A DNA stretch of 64,000 nucleotides from an uncultured Clostridia bacterium (GCA_947630185.1 CANRGT010000001.1:62001-126000), one strand, 5' to 3'. Numbered from the stretch's first letter, positions 9,388-20,651 are shown. Notes: a model not told the origin generated them from the letters alone. Numbers and translations are program-made.

Positions 9388-10785
9388 ATGGAAACAAAAA
9401 AAGTATTAGTTAAAAGCTTATATAGAGATTTAGATTCCTATGCTGGAGCTACTGTTGAAGTTTCAGGTTGGGCTAAAACAATTCGTGATTCTAAAAACTT
9501 TGGATTTATTGAATTAAATGATGGTAGTTTTTTCAAAAATGTACAAATAGTATTCGATACTGAACTTTCAAATTTTGAAGAAATAAGAAAGCTTTCTATA
9601 AGTTCTTCTATCATTGTTACAGGAGAAGTTGTAAAAACAGAAAACGCAAAGCAACCTTTTGAAATAAAAGCAAAAGAAGTTAAAATTGTAAATCAAGCTG
9701 ATTTAGATTATCCGCTTCAAAAAAAGAGACATTCTTTTGAATATTTAAGAACAATTAGCCATTTGCGTCCAAGAACAAACACATTCAATGCAGTTTTTCG
9801 TGTTCGTAGTGTTCTTTCTTATGCAATTCACAAATTCTTTCAAGAAAAGGGATTTGTTTATGTTCATACACCTATCATTACTGGAAGCGACTGTGAAGGT
9901 GCAGGAGAAATGTTTAGAGTAACTACTATGGATATGCAAAACCCTGCTAAAACTGAAGATGGAGATGTTGATTATAGTCAAGATTTCTTTGGTAAATCTT
10001 CACACCTTACTGTTAGTGGTCAATTAGATGTTGAAACTTTTGCACATGCATTTCGTAATGTTTATACATTCGGTCCTACTTTCCGTGCTGAAAATTCTAA
10101 CACAGTAAAGCACGCAGCTGAGTTTTGGATGATAGAGCCAGAAATTTGCTTTGCTGATTTACAAGATGATATGGATTTAGCCGAAGAAATGGTTAAATAT
10201 ATAATTTCTTATGTGCTTGAAAATGCACCTGAAGAAATGGAATTCTTTAATCAATTTGTAGATACTGGATTATTAGAAAGATTACACAATGTAATAAATT
10301 CTGATTTTGGCAGAATTACTTATACAGACGCCATTAAAGAGCTTGAGAAAGTAAATGACCAATTTGAATACCCTGTTTCTTGGGGTGTTGATATTCAAAC
10401 AGAGCACGAAAGATATCTATCTGAAAAAGTATTTGGAAAACCTGTATTTGTAACAGATTATCCAAAGGAAATTAAAGCATTTTATATGAAACAAAATCCA
10501 GATGGTAAAACTGTTGCAGCTACTGACCTTCTAGCTCCTGGAATTGGAGAAATTATCGGTGGTAGCCAAAGAGAAGATGATTTTGATAAATTAACTGCTC
10601 GTATTGAGGAATTAGGTCTTAAAAAAGAAGATTACTGGTGGTACTTAGATTTAAGAAGATATGGTAGTTGCGTTCATAGTGGTTTTGGTTTAGGTTTTGA
10701 GAGAATGCTTATGTATTTAACTGGTATGCAAAATATTCGTGATGTACTTCCATTCCCAAGAACACCGAAGAATTGTGAATTTTAA
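9388..10785 (+). CDS. asnS: Asparaginyl-tRNA synthetase
   Basis: Class II synthetase of 465 residues. OB domain at the N-terminus ([19 protein letters not shown]), motif 2 [25 protein letters not shown], and motif 3 [13 protein letters not shown] followed by the family ending [13 protein letters not shown] preceded by AAAGGG. Its stop codon TAA is the first part of the REP-like palindrome at 10783, which probably serves as its terminator. Confidence 0.97.
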   Translation: METKKVLVKSLYRDLDSYAGATVEVSGWAKTIRDSKNFGFIELNDGSFFKNVQIVFDTELSNFEEIRKLSISSSIIVTGEVVKTENAKQPFEIKAKEVKIVNQADLDYPLQKKRHSFEYLRTISHLRPRTNTFNAVFRVRSVLSYAIHKFFQEKGFVYVHTPIITGSDCEGAGEMFRVTTMDMQNPAKTEDGDVDYSQDFFGKSSHLTVSGQLDVETFAHAFRNVYTFGPTFRAENSNTVKHAAEFWMIEPEICFADLQDDMDLAEEMVKYIISYVLENAPEEMEFFNQFVDTGLLERLHNVINSDFGRITYTDAIKELEKVNDQFEYPVSWGVDIQTEHERYLSEKVFGKPVFVTDYPKEIKAFYMKQNPDGKTVAATDLLAPGIGEIIGGSQREDDFDKLTARIEELGLKKEDYWWYLDLRRYGSCVHSGFGLGFERMLMYLTGMQNIRDVLPFPRTPKNCEF

Positions 10786-10890
10786 GACAATGGGACGGGG
10801 TTTATGTCTTAGGCTTTTAGAGAGTTTATTAAGTAATTGCTTAGTAAATCCTCATTAACCTTAAGACAAAAACCCCGTCCCATTGTCTTA
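10783..10890. repeat. REP/MITE-like palindromic element, copy 1
   Basis: Two 29-bp arms (10783-10811 and 10862-10890) that are near-perfect inverted copies; each arm is itself an imperfect hairpin (TAAGACAA ... TTGTCTTA enclosing a GC-rich GGGACGGGG core). The core is far richer in GC than its surroundings. It touches the asnS stop and ends just after the stop of the DUF4143 remnant, so it can terminate both convergent genes. Confidence 0.8.
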
Positions 10891-10892
10891 GT

Positions 10893-11270
10893 TTATTCTT
10901 CTAATAACCAATCTATTACATTTTTATGAATAATTCCATTTTGTGAAAAGTCAAATTTGTCCATTGACAAAACATATTTAGGATAATTATCTTCTATGTT
11001 TTTAAATGCTCCAAATTCTCTTTCCACAACAGAATCATCTGCTAAAATATATGCTACTTGAATATATATCTTTTCTTTAAACCTTGTTGCTATAAAATCT
11101 ATTTCTCCATTTCCCAAATTTCCTACTTTAACATCATAGCCTCTAGATAATAATTCATTATAAATAATATTTTCTAAATATGCTCCTAATTGTGGTCTTT
11201 TACTAATATTCATTATTTGACCAAATCCTAAATCAGTTAAATAATTATCGTAATTTTTTTGTTGTGTCAA
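10893..11270 (-). pseudogene. C-terminal remnant of an AAA ATPase with DUF4143
   Basis: 125 residues matching only the C-terminal DUF4143 part (QLGAYLENIIYNELLSRGYDV, GNGEIDFIA, YIQVAYILAD) of the roughly 400-residue ATPase family. The N-terminal P-loop ATPase domain is absent: upstream is 60 bases of AT-rich DNA, then the second palindromic element. No ribosome site. Best explained as a fragment left between two copies of a mobile palindrome. Confidence 0.75.
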
Positions 11271-11331
11271 GCATTTTGTTTATTATACTAAACAAAAATA
11301 TATTTTTAATGCATTTTGTTTAGTTTGCAAA

Positions 11332-11410
11332 ACAACAGGACGTGGTTTTTGTCTTAGAAAAAATTAATCCTAAAAAAAGCTTAAGACAAAAACCCCGTCC
11401 CATTGTCTTA
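11332..11410. repeat. REP/MITE-like palindromic element, copy 2
   Basis: Right arm 11382-11410 is identical to the right arm of copy 1; the left arm (from 11332) is a decayed inverted copy. The stop codon of the SpoU methylase (11408-11410) lies inside the right arm, as with asnS in copy 1. Confidence 0.75.
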
Positions 11411-12220
11411 AATTTTTCCTCTAACATATTCATATATTAATATTCCAGCTGCAACTGATGCATTTAAGCTTTCTGTTTTTCCAAGCATAGGTATTTTTAC
11501 CTTTTTGTCTGCTATATTTAATATCTCCTTTGAAACACCATTTGCTTCATTTCCAATTACTATTACTTTTTTATTATACTTAATATCATAAATAGATTCG
11601 TTTGTTTCTAATGAAGTGGCAATTACTTCAAATTTATGCTTTTTAATTGTTTGCAAAGTTTGAATAAGATTATTTGACCTTATTATATTTATTCTAAAAA
11701 TTGCTCCCATGGTTGAGCGCACAACCTTTGGGCTATATGGGTCAGCAGTATTTTCAGATATGATAATTTGCTTTAAGTTTGCACTATCTGCTGTTCTTAA
11801 AATAGTTCCTAAATTTCCAGGGTCTTGAATTCCATCTAAAACTAAAATGATGTCTTCTGAATAGTTTATATTTTCGCTATTATCACCTTTTTCTACAACT
11901 GCTAAAATGCCTTGTGGAGTTTGTACTTCTGAAAGAAGGTTAAATATTTTTTGCGTTACATATATACATTCATATTTTGCTATTTCGTATAGTAACCCCT
12001 GCTCGATATGGCTGTTTGGGCTTTTTGCATTTTTTAAGCTTTCTTCTTCACAGTCTTCGCAAATAACAATCATTTTAATATCAGCTTTTTCTTCGATTGC
12101 TTCTCTTACTAATTTAATTCCTTCTACAATGTATCTATTTGTTTCATCACGATACTTTTTTTCTTTTAATTTTCTTATTGCTTTTATTTGCTCATTATCT
12201 TTACTTGAAATAACTTGCAT
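11408..12220 (-). CDS. SpoU/TrmH-family RNA 2'-O-methyltransferase
   Basis: SPOUT methyltransferase of 270 residues, of the 23S rRNA RlmB/YsgA type. N-terminal substrate-binding domain; then the three knot motifs: DPGNLGTILRTAD, VIGNEANGVS and IPMLGKTESLNASVAAGI. Target base is not determinable. Start ATG at 12220 with AAGGAAGG; 17 bases downstream of mfd, so it is co-transcribed with it. Confidence 0.93.
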   Translation of the reverse strand: MQVISSKDNEQIKAIRKLKEKKYRDETNRYIVEGIKLVREAIEEKADIKMIVICEDCEEESLKNAKSPNSHIEQGLLYEIAKYECIYVTQKIFNLLSEVQTPQGILAVVEKGDNSENINYSEDIILVLDGIQDPGNLGTILRTADSANLKQIIISENTADPYSPKVVRSTMGAIFRINIIRSNNLIQTLQTIKKHKFEVIATSLETNESIYDIKYNKKVIVIGNEANGVSKEILNIADKKVKIPMLGKTESLNASVAAGILIYEYVRGKI

Positions 12221-12237
12221 TTTAACCTTCCTTTCAT

Positions 12238-15200
12238 TTACACTACCATTTTCAAAAACTCTTTAATCGCTTCTAATAACTTTTTCTCTTTTTTATCTCC
12301 GGTTTTGAATGTAACATAAGGGTCAATTCCAGAAGAAAAGCGGATTTTCATTCCATATTGTTTTAACAAATTATCTACTCTTTCTACTGGTATTTTTTCC
12401 TTTTTAAAATAAAATACTATTGAATCTGCTCTTTGTGTAATTTTTATAACACCAGCTTTTCTAGCTAGCTCTTTAATTCTAGTAACTTCTAGTAAATTTT
12501 CTAATTCTTCTGGCAATTTTCCATATCTATCAATAACTTCATCTACCACATTTTGTATATCTTCTTCTGTTCTGCATAGTGCTATATTTTGATAAATTTC
12601 AATTTTTTGACTACCATTTTCAATGAAGCTATCTGGTATGTAGCTAGATACTGATAAATCAATTTGAATATCTTGCTCCTCTACTACTTCAATTCCTTGC
12701 ATTTCTTTAATAACATCATCTAATAGCTTGCAATAAGTATCATAGCCAACCTGCTCCATGTGACCATGCTGCACTTCACCTAGCATACTTCCTGCTCCAC
12801 GAATTTCTAGGTCTCTCATTGCTATTTTAAATCCTGAGCCAAACTCTGTAAATTCTTTTATTGATTTTAACCTCTTATCTGCTACTTCTGAAAGAAGTTT
12901 GTCTCTTTTATAGGTAACATATGCGTAAGCTTGTTTATCACTTCTTCCTACCCTACCTCTAATTTGATAAAGTTGAGCAAGACCTAGTCTATCTGCATTT
13001 TCTACTATAATAGTATTGGCATTTGGAATGTCTATGCCTGATTCTAGAATTGTTGTACATACTAAAACATTTATCCTATGCTCCACAAACTCTTGCATTA
13101 TTTCTTCTAGCTCATGTCCTGTCATTTTTCCATGTGCAAATGCCACTTTTGCTTCTGGAACAAGGCTTTCTATCTCGTGTGCTTTCTTTTCTATACTCTC
13201 AACTTGGTTATATAAATAAAATACTTGCCCACCTCGTTCTAGCTCTTTTGTGATTGCTTCTGTGATTACCTCTTTATCATATTCTAGCACATAGGTTTGA
13301 ACTGGCTTTCTATTGTGTGGTGGCTCATATATAACTGACATATCTCTAACGCCAACTATCGACATATGAAGCGTTCTTGGAATTGGTGTTGCTGTCATTG
13401 TTAGAACATCTACACTATTTTTAAGTTGCTTTATTTTTTCTTTATCTTTTACACCAAAACGATGCTCCTCATCTATAATAAGTAAGCCTAAATCTTTAAA
13501 ATTAACATCTTTACTAAGTAATCTATGTGTTCCTATTACTACATCTACTTCTCCTAATTTTAGTTTTTTTACAACCTCTTCTTGCTCTTTTTTGGTTCTA
13601 AAACGATTTAGCAATTCTACCTTCATTGCAAACTCGCTCATTCTCTTTTTAAACTCTTCATATTGTTGATTTGCTAAAATAGTGGTTGGTACTAAGTATG
13701 CTACTTGCTTTTGATCCATTACTGCTTTAAAAGCTGCCCTTATTGCTACCTCTGTTTTTCCATATCCAACATCTCCGGCAAAGCAATCTATCCATTGGAA
13801 ATGGCTTTTCCATGTCTTTTTTTACTTCTTCTATACATCTTAATTGGTCGTCTGTTTCTGTGTATGGGAAACTATCTTCAAATTGCCTTTGCCATGGGGT
13901 ATCTTTTGAAAAAGCATACCCTTTAATTTTTTGCCTTTTTGCGTATAACTCTACTAAATCTTTTGCAACTTCTTGTAATTGCTTCTTTACCTTACTTGTA
14001 GTTGCATTCCACTCTTTTCCACCTAATTTATTTAGCCTTGGTGCAGTTTCTCCTCCACCTATATATTTTCTTACACTATCTAAATTGGTGGTTGGAACAT
14101 ATAGCATATCATCATTTCTGTATTTTATTTTAATGTAATCCTTTGTTATATTGTCTGCTGTAATTGTGTTAACGCCTATAAACTCGCCTATTCCATGTGT
14201 TTGATGCACCACGAAATCGCCAGGTTTTAAATCTGCAAAAACTATCTTTTCTCCCTCTTTAAATTGACGCGATAGCTTTCTTTTCTTTTTCGTAGTTTCT
14301 TCAAAACCATTTTGCATACTGATAACAACTAAATTCAAATCATAGTTTTCAAAGCCTGATGAAATAGAATTTGTTGTTACTACTATTTCTGCCTGGTTTA
14401 CCTCTTTTAAATTTTCTTCATATTTATAATTTACTTCATGCTCTTTTAAAACTTCGCATATTTTCTTTGCATTTATTTCGTTTCCTGCAAGTATGCAAAC
14501 TTTCTTTTTTGCCTTTTGATAATTTATTAAATCTGATATCAAAAGCTCTAATTCCGGTTGGTAAAAGTTAATTTCTCTCGTTTCAAAATAATATTTAGGC
14601 ATATTTTTGATAGTATCATTTTGCTCTAAATATATTATTGGTCTTTTTGAAAAGTTATATTCAAAATTGCTAATTTCTCTAATTGCTTCAGGTACAAATC
14701 TTTCCTTTTGAATTAGAGAATCTATCAAATGGTTGTTATCTAATATGATATTTTCCTGTCTTTGATTTATTTTTAAATTTTCATCTAAAAATAGCAAGTA
14801 TTCATCTGATAAATAATCTAAAAATGATGAACTATTTGCATAAAATTGATTAAAGTATTTATCAATTTTGCTAATATAATCTTTTGCTTTAATTTGCTCT
14901 ATATCTTCAGTTTGCTCTGGATAATTTTCTTCTATATTTTTTACAACTGTATCTAAATCATCTACAATAAATTCATGTGCAGGAAATATTGTAATTTCTT
15001 TTATCATTTCAGTTGACCTTTGAGAAGAAATTTTAAAATACCTAATTGAATCTACCTCGTCTCCCCAAAATTCTATTCTAACACCTATTGTTTCAGATAA
15101 ACCAACATCTACAATGCCTCCACGAATACAAAATTGACCCTGGTTTTCAATAAGCTCACTTCTTTCATAGCCTAGTTTAACAAAGGTTTCTTTTAAAGCA

Positions 15201-15736
15201 TCCAAAGAATATGATTTTCCAACCTCTATATCAAATTTATTTTGATACAATTCCTGTTTTGTAATCATTTTTTGCATTGCTGTTTCAATAGTTGTTACTA
15301 TAACTAAGTTTTTGCTTAAATTGTTTATATTACTCTCTTTTATATCTTCACTTTGTTTAGTATTATTTTTTATTTGCATATTTTTCTGATTTTTATTTGT
15401 TTCTTCAAGTATCATTTTGTTTAAAATGCTAATTCTTTCATAAGGTAAATCCTTACTTTGTGCAATATAGTCATAACTTGCTATTTCTCTTTTTGGAAAA
15501 TAGTTTGTTTTTATTCCAAAGCTTTTTAAATCTTCACATAGTTTTTTTGCTTGTATTTCATTGTATGTAAGTAAGCAAATTGGCTTTTTTATATTGTTTA
15601 AAATTGCTTTAATTATGTGCGCCTTTTCCACGCAAACTAAACCCGATATTCCTACCGGGCCTTTTATTTTTTTCAGCTCTTTTAAAAGCTCTTTGAACTT
15701 TTCATTTTGCTCTAATAATTCTACTAAAAAGTTCAT
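12238..15736 (-). CDS. mfd: Transcription-repair coupling factor Mfd, joined by +1 frameshift
   Basis: Removes stalled RNA polymerase and recruits UvrA. Read with one +1 shift it is about 1,160 residues, the family length. UvrB-like N-terminal module; CarD-like RNA-polymerase-interaction domain (GDFVVHQTHGIGEFIG); helicase motif I GDVGYGKTE; DEEHRFG box in motif II; GRVGRSDKQAYAYV in motif VI; C-terminal TRCF domain. The break falls in the ATPase P-loop: zero frame goes off in LLCRRCWIWKN, whereas skipping the C of CGG at 13777-13775 gives LLCGDVGYGKTEVAIRAAF. Start ATG 15736 has a GGAAGG site with a long, 13-base spacing. Confidence 0.95.
13775..13777 (-). other. CGG +1 recoding site in mfd
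   Basis: In-frame TGC-CGG-AGA (codon 654); TGC-(C)-GGA-GAT restores the first glycine of the Walker A motif. Confidence 0.85.
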
Positions 15737-15838
15737 GGTGTTTAGTTTTCCTTCCTTAGCTATTATACCACAGATTAGTGAAAATTAAAACTATAAATTA
15801 AAAATAAAGCTTTTTGATGCTCATAATTTAATAAAAAA

Positions 15839-15860
15839 GCCCAGACTTTAAAATCTGAGC
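15839..15860 (-). terminator. Terminator after the spoIIID-like gene
   Basis: 7-bp stem (15839-15845 with 15854-15860, one G-U pair on the RNA) followed on the minus strand by six T. It lies between the spoIIID-like gene and mfd. Confidence 0.7.
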
Positions 15861-15897
15861 CTACTTGGTATTTCTACCTAACCTCTCATTTGAGAAG

Positions 15898-16203
15898 TTA
15901 CTTTTCAGAGGATTGTCTTATCTCACGAAGTTTACGTTGTACGGTAAGTCCTCCTCTCCGAGGTGCTTCTTTGAAATGCCGATTCAAGACTTTTCTTACC
16001 TCATTTCCAAGATAGGAATTGTAGTCATAAATTGTTTCGGTCATTTTTTTATGAACTGTGGTTTTGGGTATTCCAAACTCATCAGCTGTTTTGCGGATAG
16101 TGGCATCATTATCTAAAATATAGAATGCCATATCTACACACCGCTGTTCCTCTTCAGAAGAGGTTCCATCCACAATTATACGTCCTGTGTAGTTTCTGTT
16201 CAT
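15898..16203 (-). CDS. spoIIID: SpoIIID-like sporulation DNA-binding regulator, probably acquired
   Basis: 101 residues with a helix-turn-helix (ATIRKTADEFGIPKTTVHK) matching SpoIIID, which tunes sigma-E and sigma-K genes in the mother cell; NEVRKVLNRHF and the following RRGG also fit. The ATG at 16203 has GGGGGAG 6 bases upstream. The gene is visibly richer in GC than its neighbours and is the only one in the window that contains in-frame CGG codons read as arginine without a frame change (16143-16141, between CAG and TGT; 15960-15958, between CCT and AGA). Both facts suggest recent transfer. It could be a SpoIIID-family regulator of a mobile element rather than the core sporulation gene. 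Confidence 0.75.
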   Translation of the reverse strand: MNRNYTGRIIVDGTSSEEEQRCVDMAFYILDNDATIRKTADEFGIPKTTVHKKMTETIYDYNSYLGNEVRKVLNRHFKEAPRRGGLTVQRKLREIRQSSEK

Positions 16204-16281
16204 AGAGTACTCCCCCAAAAAAATTATTTAGTTTTTCAACTAATATATATATTATACTGCATTTTTATTATTTTTTCAAGT

Positions 16282-18984
16282 TTATAGCCATTCTCCATAC
16301 TTTTTAATATACTCTTTCTTTACAATAGTTGCGATAAAGCAATATAAAATAGGAACACCTAATATTATCATAAAAATATATTTAATTGGTATTGCTGTTA
16401 GTCCAATTAAAGCTCCTAGTGGTGTAAATGGTATAATGATTGCTACTATACTTAAGATTATAGATGTTGCATAAACCACTTTTGAGCTATTACTTTGAAT
16501 GAATGGTGTTTTTGCAGTTCTAATTATATGCAAGCCTACTAAGTTTGAAACTACACCATATGAAAACCATATACTTTGGAATATTGCTGCTTCCCTAATT
16601 CCAAATAAAAACCATAGACTGCTAAAAATAAGTAAGTCAAATGCTGAGCTTGTAGGTCCCATCCATAACATAAATCTTTTTAAATCTTTCATGCTCCATC
16701 TTTTTGGCTTTTGTAAATATTCTTTGTCAACATTATCATAAGGAAGTGATAATTGTCCAATATCATAAAGTAAGCTTTGCACTAAAAGTTGAATTGGTGT
16801 AATTGGGAAAAATGGTAAAAAAATACTTGCTATTAAAATTGATAAAACCTCTCCAAAGTTAAAGCTTACTGCCATTTTAATATATTTTAGTAGGTTGCCG
16901 AAGGTTTTTCTTCCTTCTATTACGCCTTCTGTTAGAACATTCAAATTCTTTTTAAGTAAAATGATATCTGCTGTTTCTTTTGTAATATCAACAGCTGTAT
17001 CTACTGAAATTCCTACCTCTGCATTTTTAATTGATGGGGCGTCATTTATTCCATCTCCCATGTAGCCCACTACATTTCCCTGCTCTTTTAATACACGAAC
17101 AATTCTAGCTTTTTGAATTGGTGAAAGCTTTGCATATACATTCGTGGTTCTTAAAAGTCTTGCAAGTGCAATGTCTGATAGCTTGTCTATTTTATTTCCT
17201 AATACAATTTTATCTGTATTTATATTAACTTTTTCGCAAATTGCTTTTGTTACATATTCATTGTCTCCTGTAAGTACAATTACTCTAATGCCATCATTAT
17301 TTAATCTTTCAATTTCTTCTTTTGCACTATTTTTAGGTGGATCTAAAAATCCAACAAAACCAACTAATATCATTTTTTCTTCTTCTTTTACCGTATAACC
17401 TAAAACTTCTTTTTTTGTTTTTCTTTCGCTATTTAAAAGTTCATTCTCATTTTTAGTATTTGAGCCTTCTTCTTTATTACTCAAAGGCTTTGATGAGATT
17501 TCTTTTTTACAAACTGCAAGCACTCTCAAACCTTGTTCATTTAAGGCTTTTGCAATTTCTTTTACTTTTTGTCTTTTTTCCAAAGTAAAGTCTGATACTT
17601 TTCCATCCTCTTCTACTTGTTTGCAGATGCTTAAAATTTCTTCTACTGCACCTTTTGTAATCATTTGCACCTTTTTATCTTCATCTTCTAAAATTACTGA
17701 AAGCCTTCTTCTTGAAAAATCAAATGGTATTTCATCTATCTTTTTATATTTCTTAGCATATGCTATTAAGCCATTTTCTTCTATTCTTTTAATTATCGCT
17801 TCATCGATATTTCCTTTTAATCCTGTTTGAAAATATGAATTTAAAAATGCTGTTTTTAAAATATTTTCGTCGTCTTCTCCTTTTAAGTTCAAGTATTTTT
17901 CAAGTACGATTTTATCTTCTGTTAAAGTTCCTGTTTTGTCAGTACATAAAATATTCATTGCTCCAAATGACTGTATACTGTCTAGCTTTTTTACAATAGT
18001 CTTCTTTTTAGACATGGCTGTTGCACCTTTTGCCAAACTTGAAGATAGTATAACTGGAAGTAATAATGGTGTAATTCCTATAGCTATTGCAACTGCAAAT
18101 GTAAATGCTGTTAAGCTTCCATGCTTAAATACATTTATAAAAAATGTTATTGGAATTAAAACTATCATAAATCTAATAAGCAAATTACTAATACTTTCAA
18201 TTCCTTTTTCAAAGCTGGTTTTAGGCTTTCCTTGTTCTATGCTTTCTGCAATTTTTCCAAAATAAGTATTATCTGCTGTTTGAAAAACCACACCTTTTCC
18301 AGTACCACTCATTACATTTGTACCCATGAAACAAATAGTATCTAAGTCTGTAATATCTTCTATCTTTTTTAAACTTTTATTTTCCGTTACTGCTACTTTT
18401 TTAACTGCATCAGATTCACCTGTAAGAGATGACTGAACTACATATAAATCTTTTTGCTCTACTATTTTTAAGTCTGCTGGAATTAAATCACCTGCTGATA
18501 ATATAACAACATCTCCTACTGTAATTTCGTCTAAATATACTCTTTGCTCTTTTCCATCACGAAGAACTGTGGACTTTACTGCTACCAGCTTCTTTAATTT
18601 TTCTGCTGCTTTATTTGAACGAAATACCTCAAAAAACTCTAAGAAGGTACTTATTATTATAAGTGCTATTACAACAGCAATATTTGCATAACTTGGCACT
18701 TCTTGCAAAATTACATCTGTATATACTAGCACTAATGCAATTCCTACTAATATAAGGTTAAAAGCATTTAAAAAGCTTTCCCATAAATAGTTATACCACT
18801 TTTTTGGTTTTGCTTGTTTTATTTCATTTTTCCCGTATTTTGCTTGAGACTTTAATACTTGTTTATAAGTAAGACCTTTTTCAATTTCTACTTTATTTTT
18901 TTCTAAAAATGTTCTCACATCTTCCATGCAAATTTCGCCATATGTTTTTTGAATATCTATTTCTTCTAATTTTTCTTTGTTCAT
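16282..18984 (-). CDS. mgtA: Magnesium-translocating P-type ATPase, MgtA type
   Basis: P3B-type ATPase of 900 residues importing Mg2+ across the membrane. Cation ATPase N-terminal domain (LTYKQVLKSQAKYGKNEI), two membrane helices, actuator loop SSLTGESDAVKK, helix pair, phosphorylation site CTDKTGTLTEDKIVLE typical of MgtA, nucleotide-binding domain with a charged insertion (NKEEGSNTKNENELLNSER), hinge GYMGDGINDAPSIK, and six C-terminal helices. Start 18984. I see no Mg-sensing M-box upstream. Confidence 0.92.
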   Translation of the reverse strand: MNKEKLEEIDIQKTYGEICMEDVRTFLEKNKVEIEKGLTYKQVLKSQAKYGKNEIKQAKPKKWYNYLWESFLNAFNLILVGIALVLVYTDVILQEVPSYANIAVVIALIIISTFLEFFEVFRSNKAAEKLKKLVAVKSTVLRDGKEQRVYLDEITVGDVVILSAGDLIPADLKIVEQKDLYVVQSSLTGESDAVKKVAVTENKSLKKIEDITDLDTICFMGTNVMSGTGKGVVFQTADNTYFGKIAESIEQGKPKTSFEKGIESISNLLIRFMIVLIPITFFINVFKHGSLTAFTFAVAIAIGITPLLLPVILSSSLAKGATAMSKKKTIVKKLDSIQSFGAMNILCTDKTGTLTEDKIVLEKYLNLKGEDDENILKTAFLNSYFQTGLKGNIDEAIIKRIEENGLIAYAKKYKKIDEIPFDFSRRRLSVILEDEDKKVQMITKGAVEEILSICKQVEEDGKVSDFTLEKRQKVKEIAKALNEQGLRVLAVCKKEISSKPLSNKEEGSNTKNENELLNSERKTKKEVLGYTVKEEEKMILVGFVGFLDPPKNSAKEEIERLNNDGIRVIVLTGDNEYVTKAICEKVNINTDKIVLGNKIDKLSDIALARLLRTTNVYAKLSPIQKARIVRVLKEQGNVVGYMGDGINDAPSIKNAEVGISVDTAVDITKETADIILLKKNLNVLTEGVIEGRKTFGNLLKYIKMAVSFNFGEVLSILIASIFLPFFPITPIQLLVQSLLYDIGQLSLPYDNVDKEYLQKPKRWSMKDLKRFMLWMGPTSSAFDLLIFSSLWFLFGIREAAIFQSIWFSYGVVSNLVGLHIIRTAKTPFIQSNSSKVVYATSIILSIVAIIIPFTPLGALIGLTAIPIKYIFMIILGVPILYCFIATIVKKEYIKKYGEWL

Positions 18985-19364
18985 ATTTCTGTTTGAATTT
19001 TAATTTAGTTATTAAAACTCGAACTTTCTCCCCTTTCGTATTATATGTAAAATTCTTATCTTTCGTATTATATTAAAAATTTGAATATAAGCTTAATTTT
19101 TACAATATGTTTTTTTCTTATTATACACTAATTTTTTCTTTTCAAAACATATTTGTTTTAAATTTTTATATATTTTAATACTTATTTTTCACTTGACGAT
19201 TTTATAAAATATATACTTGACCTTTATCAAATGGATTGCATCTGGCTTTTCACCTGATAATTTTATAGACTCTTCAAGATTTTTTCAAATATGGCTTGTC
19301 ATAAAAACCTTTTTTAAGCATAAATATTAAAATGAAATTGCTTAAGAAAGGTTTTAATTTTTAA
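18985..19364. other. Divergent gap mgtA-ylbJ, 380 bases
   Basis: Very AT-rich DNA with no open frame of note. Short repeated phrase CTTTCGTATTATAT occurs twice around 19035-19075 and may be promoter elements for mgtA. No riboswitch consensus recognised. Confidence 0.4.
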
Positions 19365-20492
19365 ATGGTTATTGTATATTCTCTAAAAAGAAATGCACTT
19401 TCAATTATTTTTTGTATGTTTTGCATTTGCCTAATTCTTTTTTCAAATGCTAATTTTTTGGCAGCAGGAAATGGGCTTTATTTATGGGCAACTGCTGTTG
19501 TACCCTCTTTGTTTCCGTTTTTTGTTGCAACAGAATTATTAAGTAATACCAGCCTTATTCCGTTTCTTGGAAAATATTTAAGCCCTATTATGAGGCCTCT
19601 TTTTGGTGTTCCCGGTGAAGCAGCTTTTGCATTTCTAATGGGTATGATTAGTGGCTACCCTGTTGGTGCTAAAATTGTAGCTAATTTTAAGGAAAATGGA
19701 ATTTGTACCGAAGAAGAAGCTGAAAGAATGCTTGCTTTTACTAACAATTCCGGTCCTTTGTTTATTATTGGTACTGTTGGTGTTAGTTTATTTGGAAATA
19801 GTTTAGTAGGAATCCTGCTTTTTATAACACATATTTTAGCTTGCATTACTGTTGGCATTGTGCTTAATATTTCTTCTAAAATGAAAGATAAAAGGGCTAA
19901 CCATTATTCTGGAAACTCTTACTCCGGAACTTATCAAGAAAAAAATTCAGATTTTAAATTAAATACTTATAATAGAAATAAAACATCTAATAATACCTCA
20001 TTTTCAAATAAAGAAGACAACTTTGTTACATTTTCCTCGTTAGGAGAAGTTTTAGGAAAAAGCATTATGAGTGCAATTCACACTACTCTTTTAATTGGTG
20101 GCTTTGTTGTTATATTTTCCGTTGTGCTTTCTATTTTATCACAAAGCCATGTGCTAGATTATTGTAGTAATATTCTAAGTCCAATTTTGTCCATATTACA
20201 TATTCCTACTGACTTTGCAAGTCCTATTTTATCTGGAATAATTGAGCTTACAAATGGTGTTAACTTAGTTTCTAATGTAAACATTAAAGCTATTTCTATT
20301 AACATTGTTATATGTGCATTTTTACTGGGTTTTGGTGGACTTTCTGTTTTGCTACAAGTTCTTAGCATTATAAGTAAATCACATATATCTATTCGTAAAT
20401 ACTTTATAGGTAAATTGCTTCAAGGCACATTTGCTGCTTGTTACACTCTACTTGCACTTGAGTTTATTCCTATTTTTCAATTTAATTTGTAG
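19365..20492 (+). CDS. ylbJ: Sporulation integral membrane protein YlbJ
   Basis: Polytopic membrane protein of 375 residues required for spore cortex formation; related to nucleoside-transporter Gate domains. Hydrophobic helices start at residue 8 (LSIIFCMFCICLILF). Family motifs: WATAVVPSLFPFFV, FLMGMISGYPVGAKIV, LAFTNNSGPLFIIGTVG, and the C-terminal SGIIELTNGV block. A hydrophilic, Asn/Ser-rich loop at about 175-215 is longer than usual. Supports a spore-forming host. Confidence 0.9.
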   Translation: MVIVYSLKRNALSIIFCMFCICLILFSNANFLAAGNGLYLWATAVVPSLFPFFVATELLSNTSLIPFLGKYLSPIMRPLFGVPGEAAFAFLMGMISGYPVGAKIVANFKENGICTEEEAERMLAFTNNSGPLFIIGTVGVSLFGNSLVGILLFITHILACITVGIVLNISSKMKDKRANHYSGNSYSGTYQEKNSDFKLNTYNRNKTSNNTSFSNKEDNFVTFSSLGEVLGKSIMSAIHTTLLIGGFVVIFSVVLSILSQSHVLDYCSNILSPILSILHIPTDFASPILSGIIELTNGVNLVSNVNIKAISINIVICAFLLGFGGLSVLLQVLSIISKSHISIRKYFIGKLLQGTFAACYTLLALEFIPIFQFNL

Positions 20493-20651
20493 TATTATAT
20501 GCACTTTATTTTTAGGTAAAATTATTATTTGAATTACTACATTTAGACATATTTTTTCTCTTACAGAATACAATAAAACAAAGATATATAACACTTCAAA
20601 ATTTTAGTTATTAATTATAATCATCACAAAAAATTTAAGGAGGCTTAAAAA

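Noticed and set aside
18985..19364. Mg2+ riboswitch (M-box) before mgtA
   Set aside because: No conserved M-box elements found in the gap on the relevant strand.
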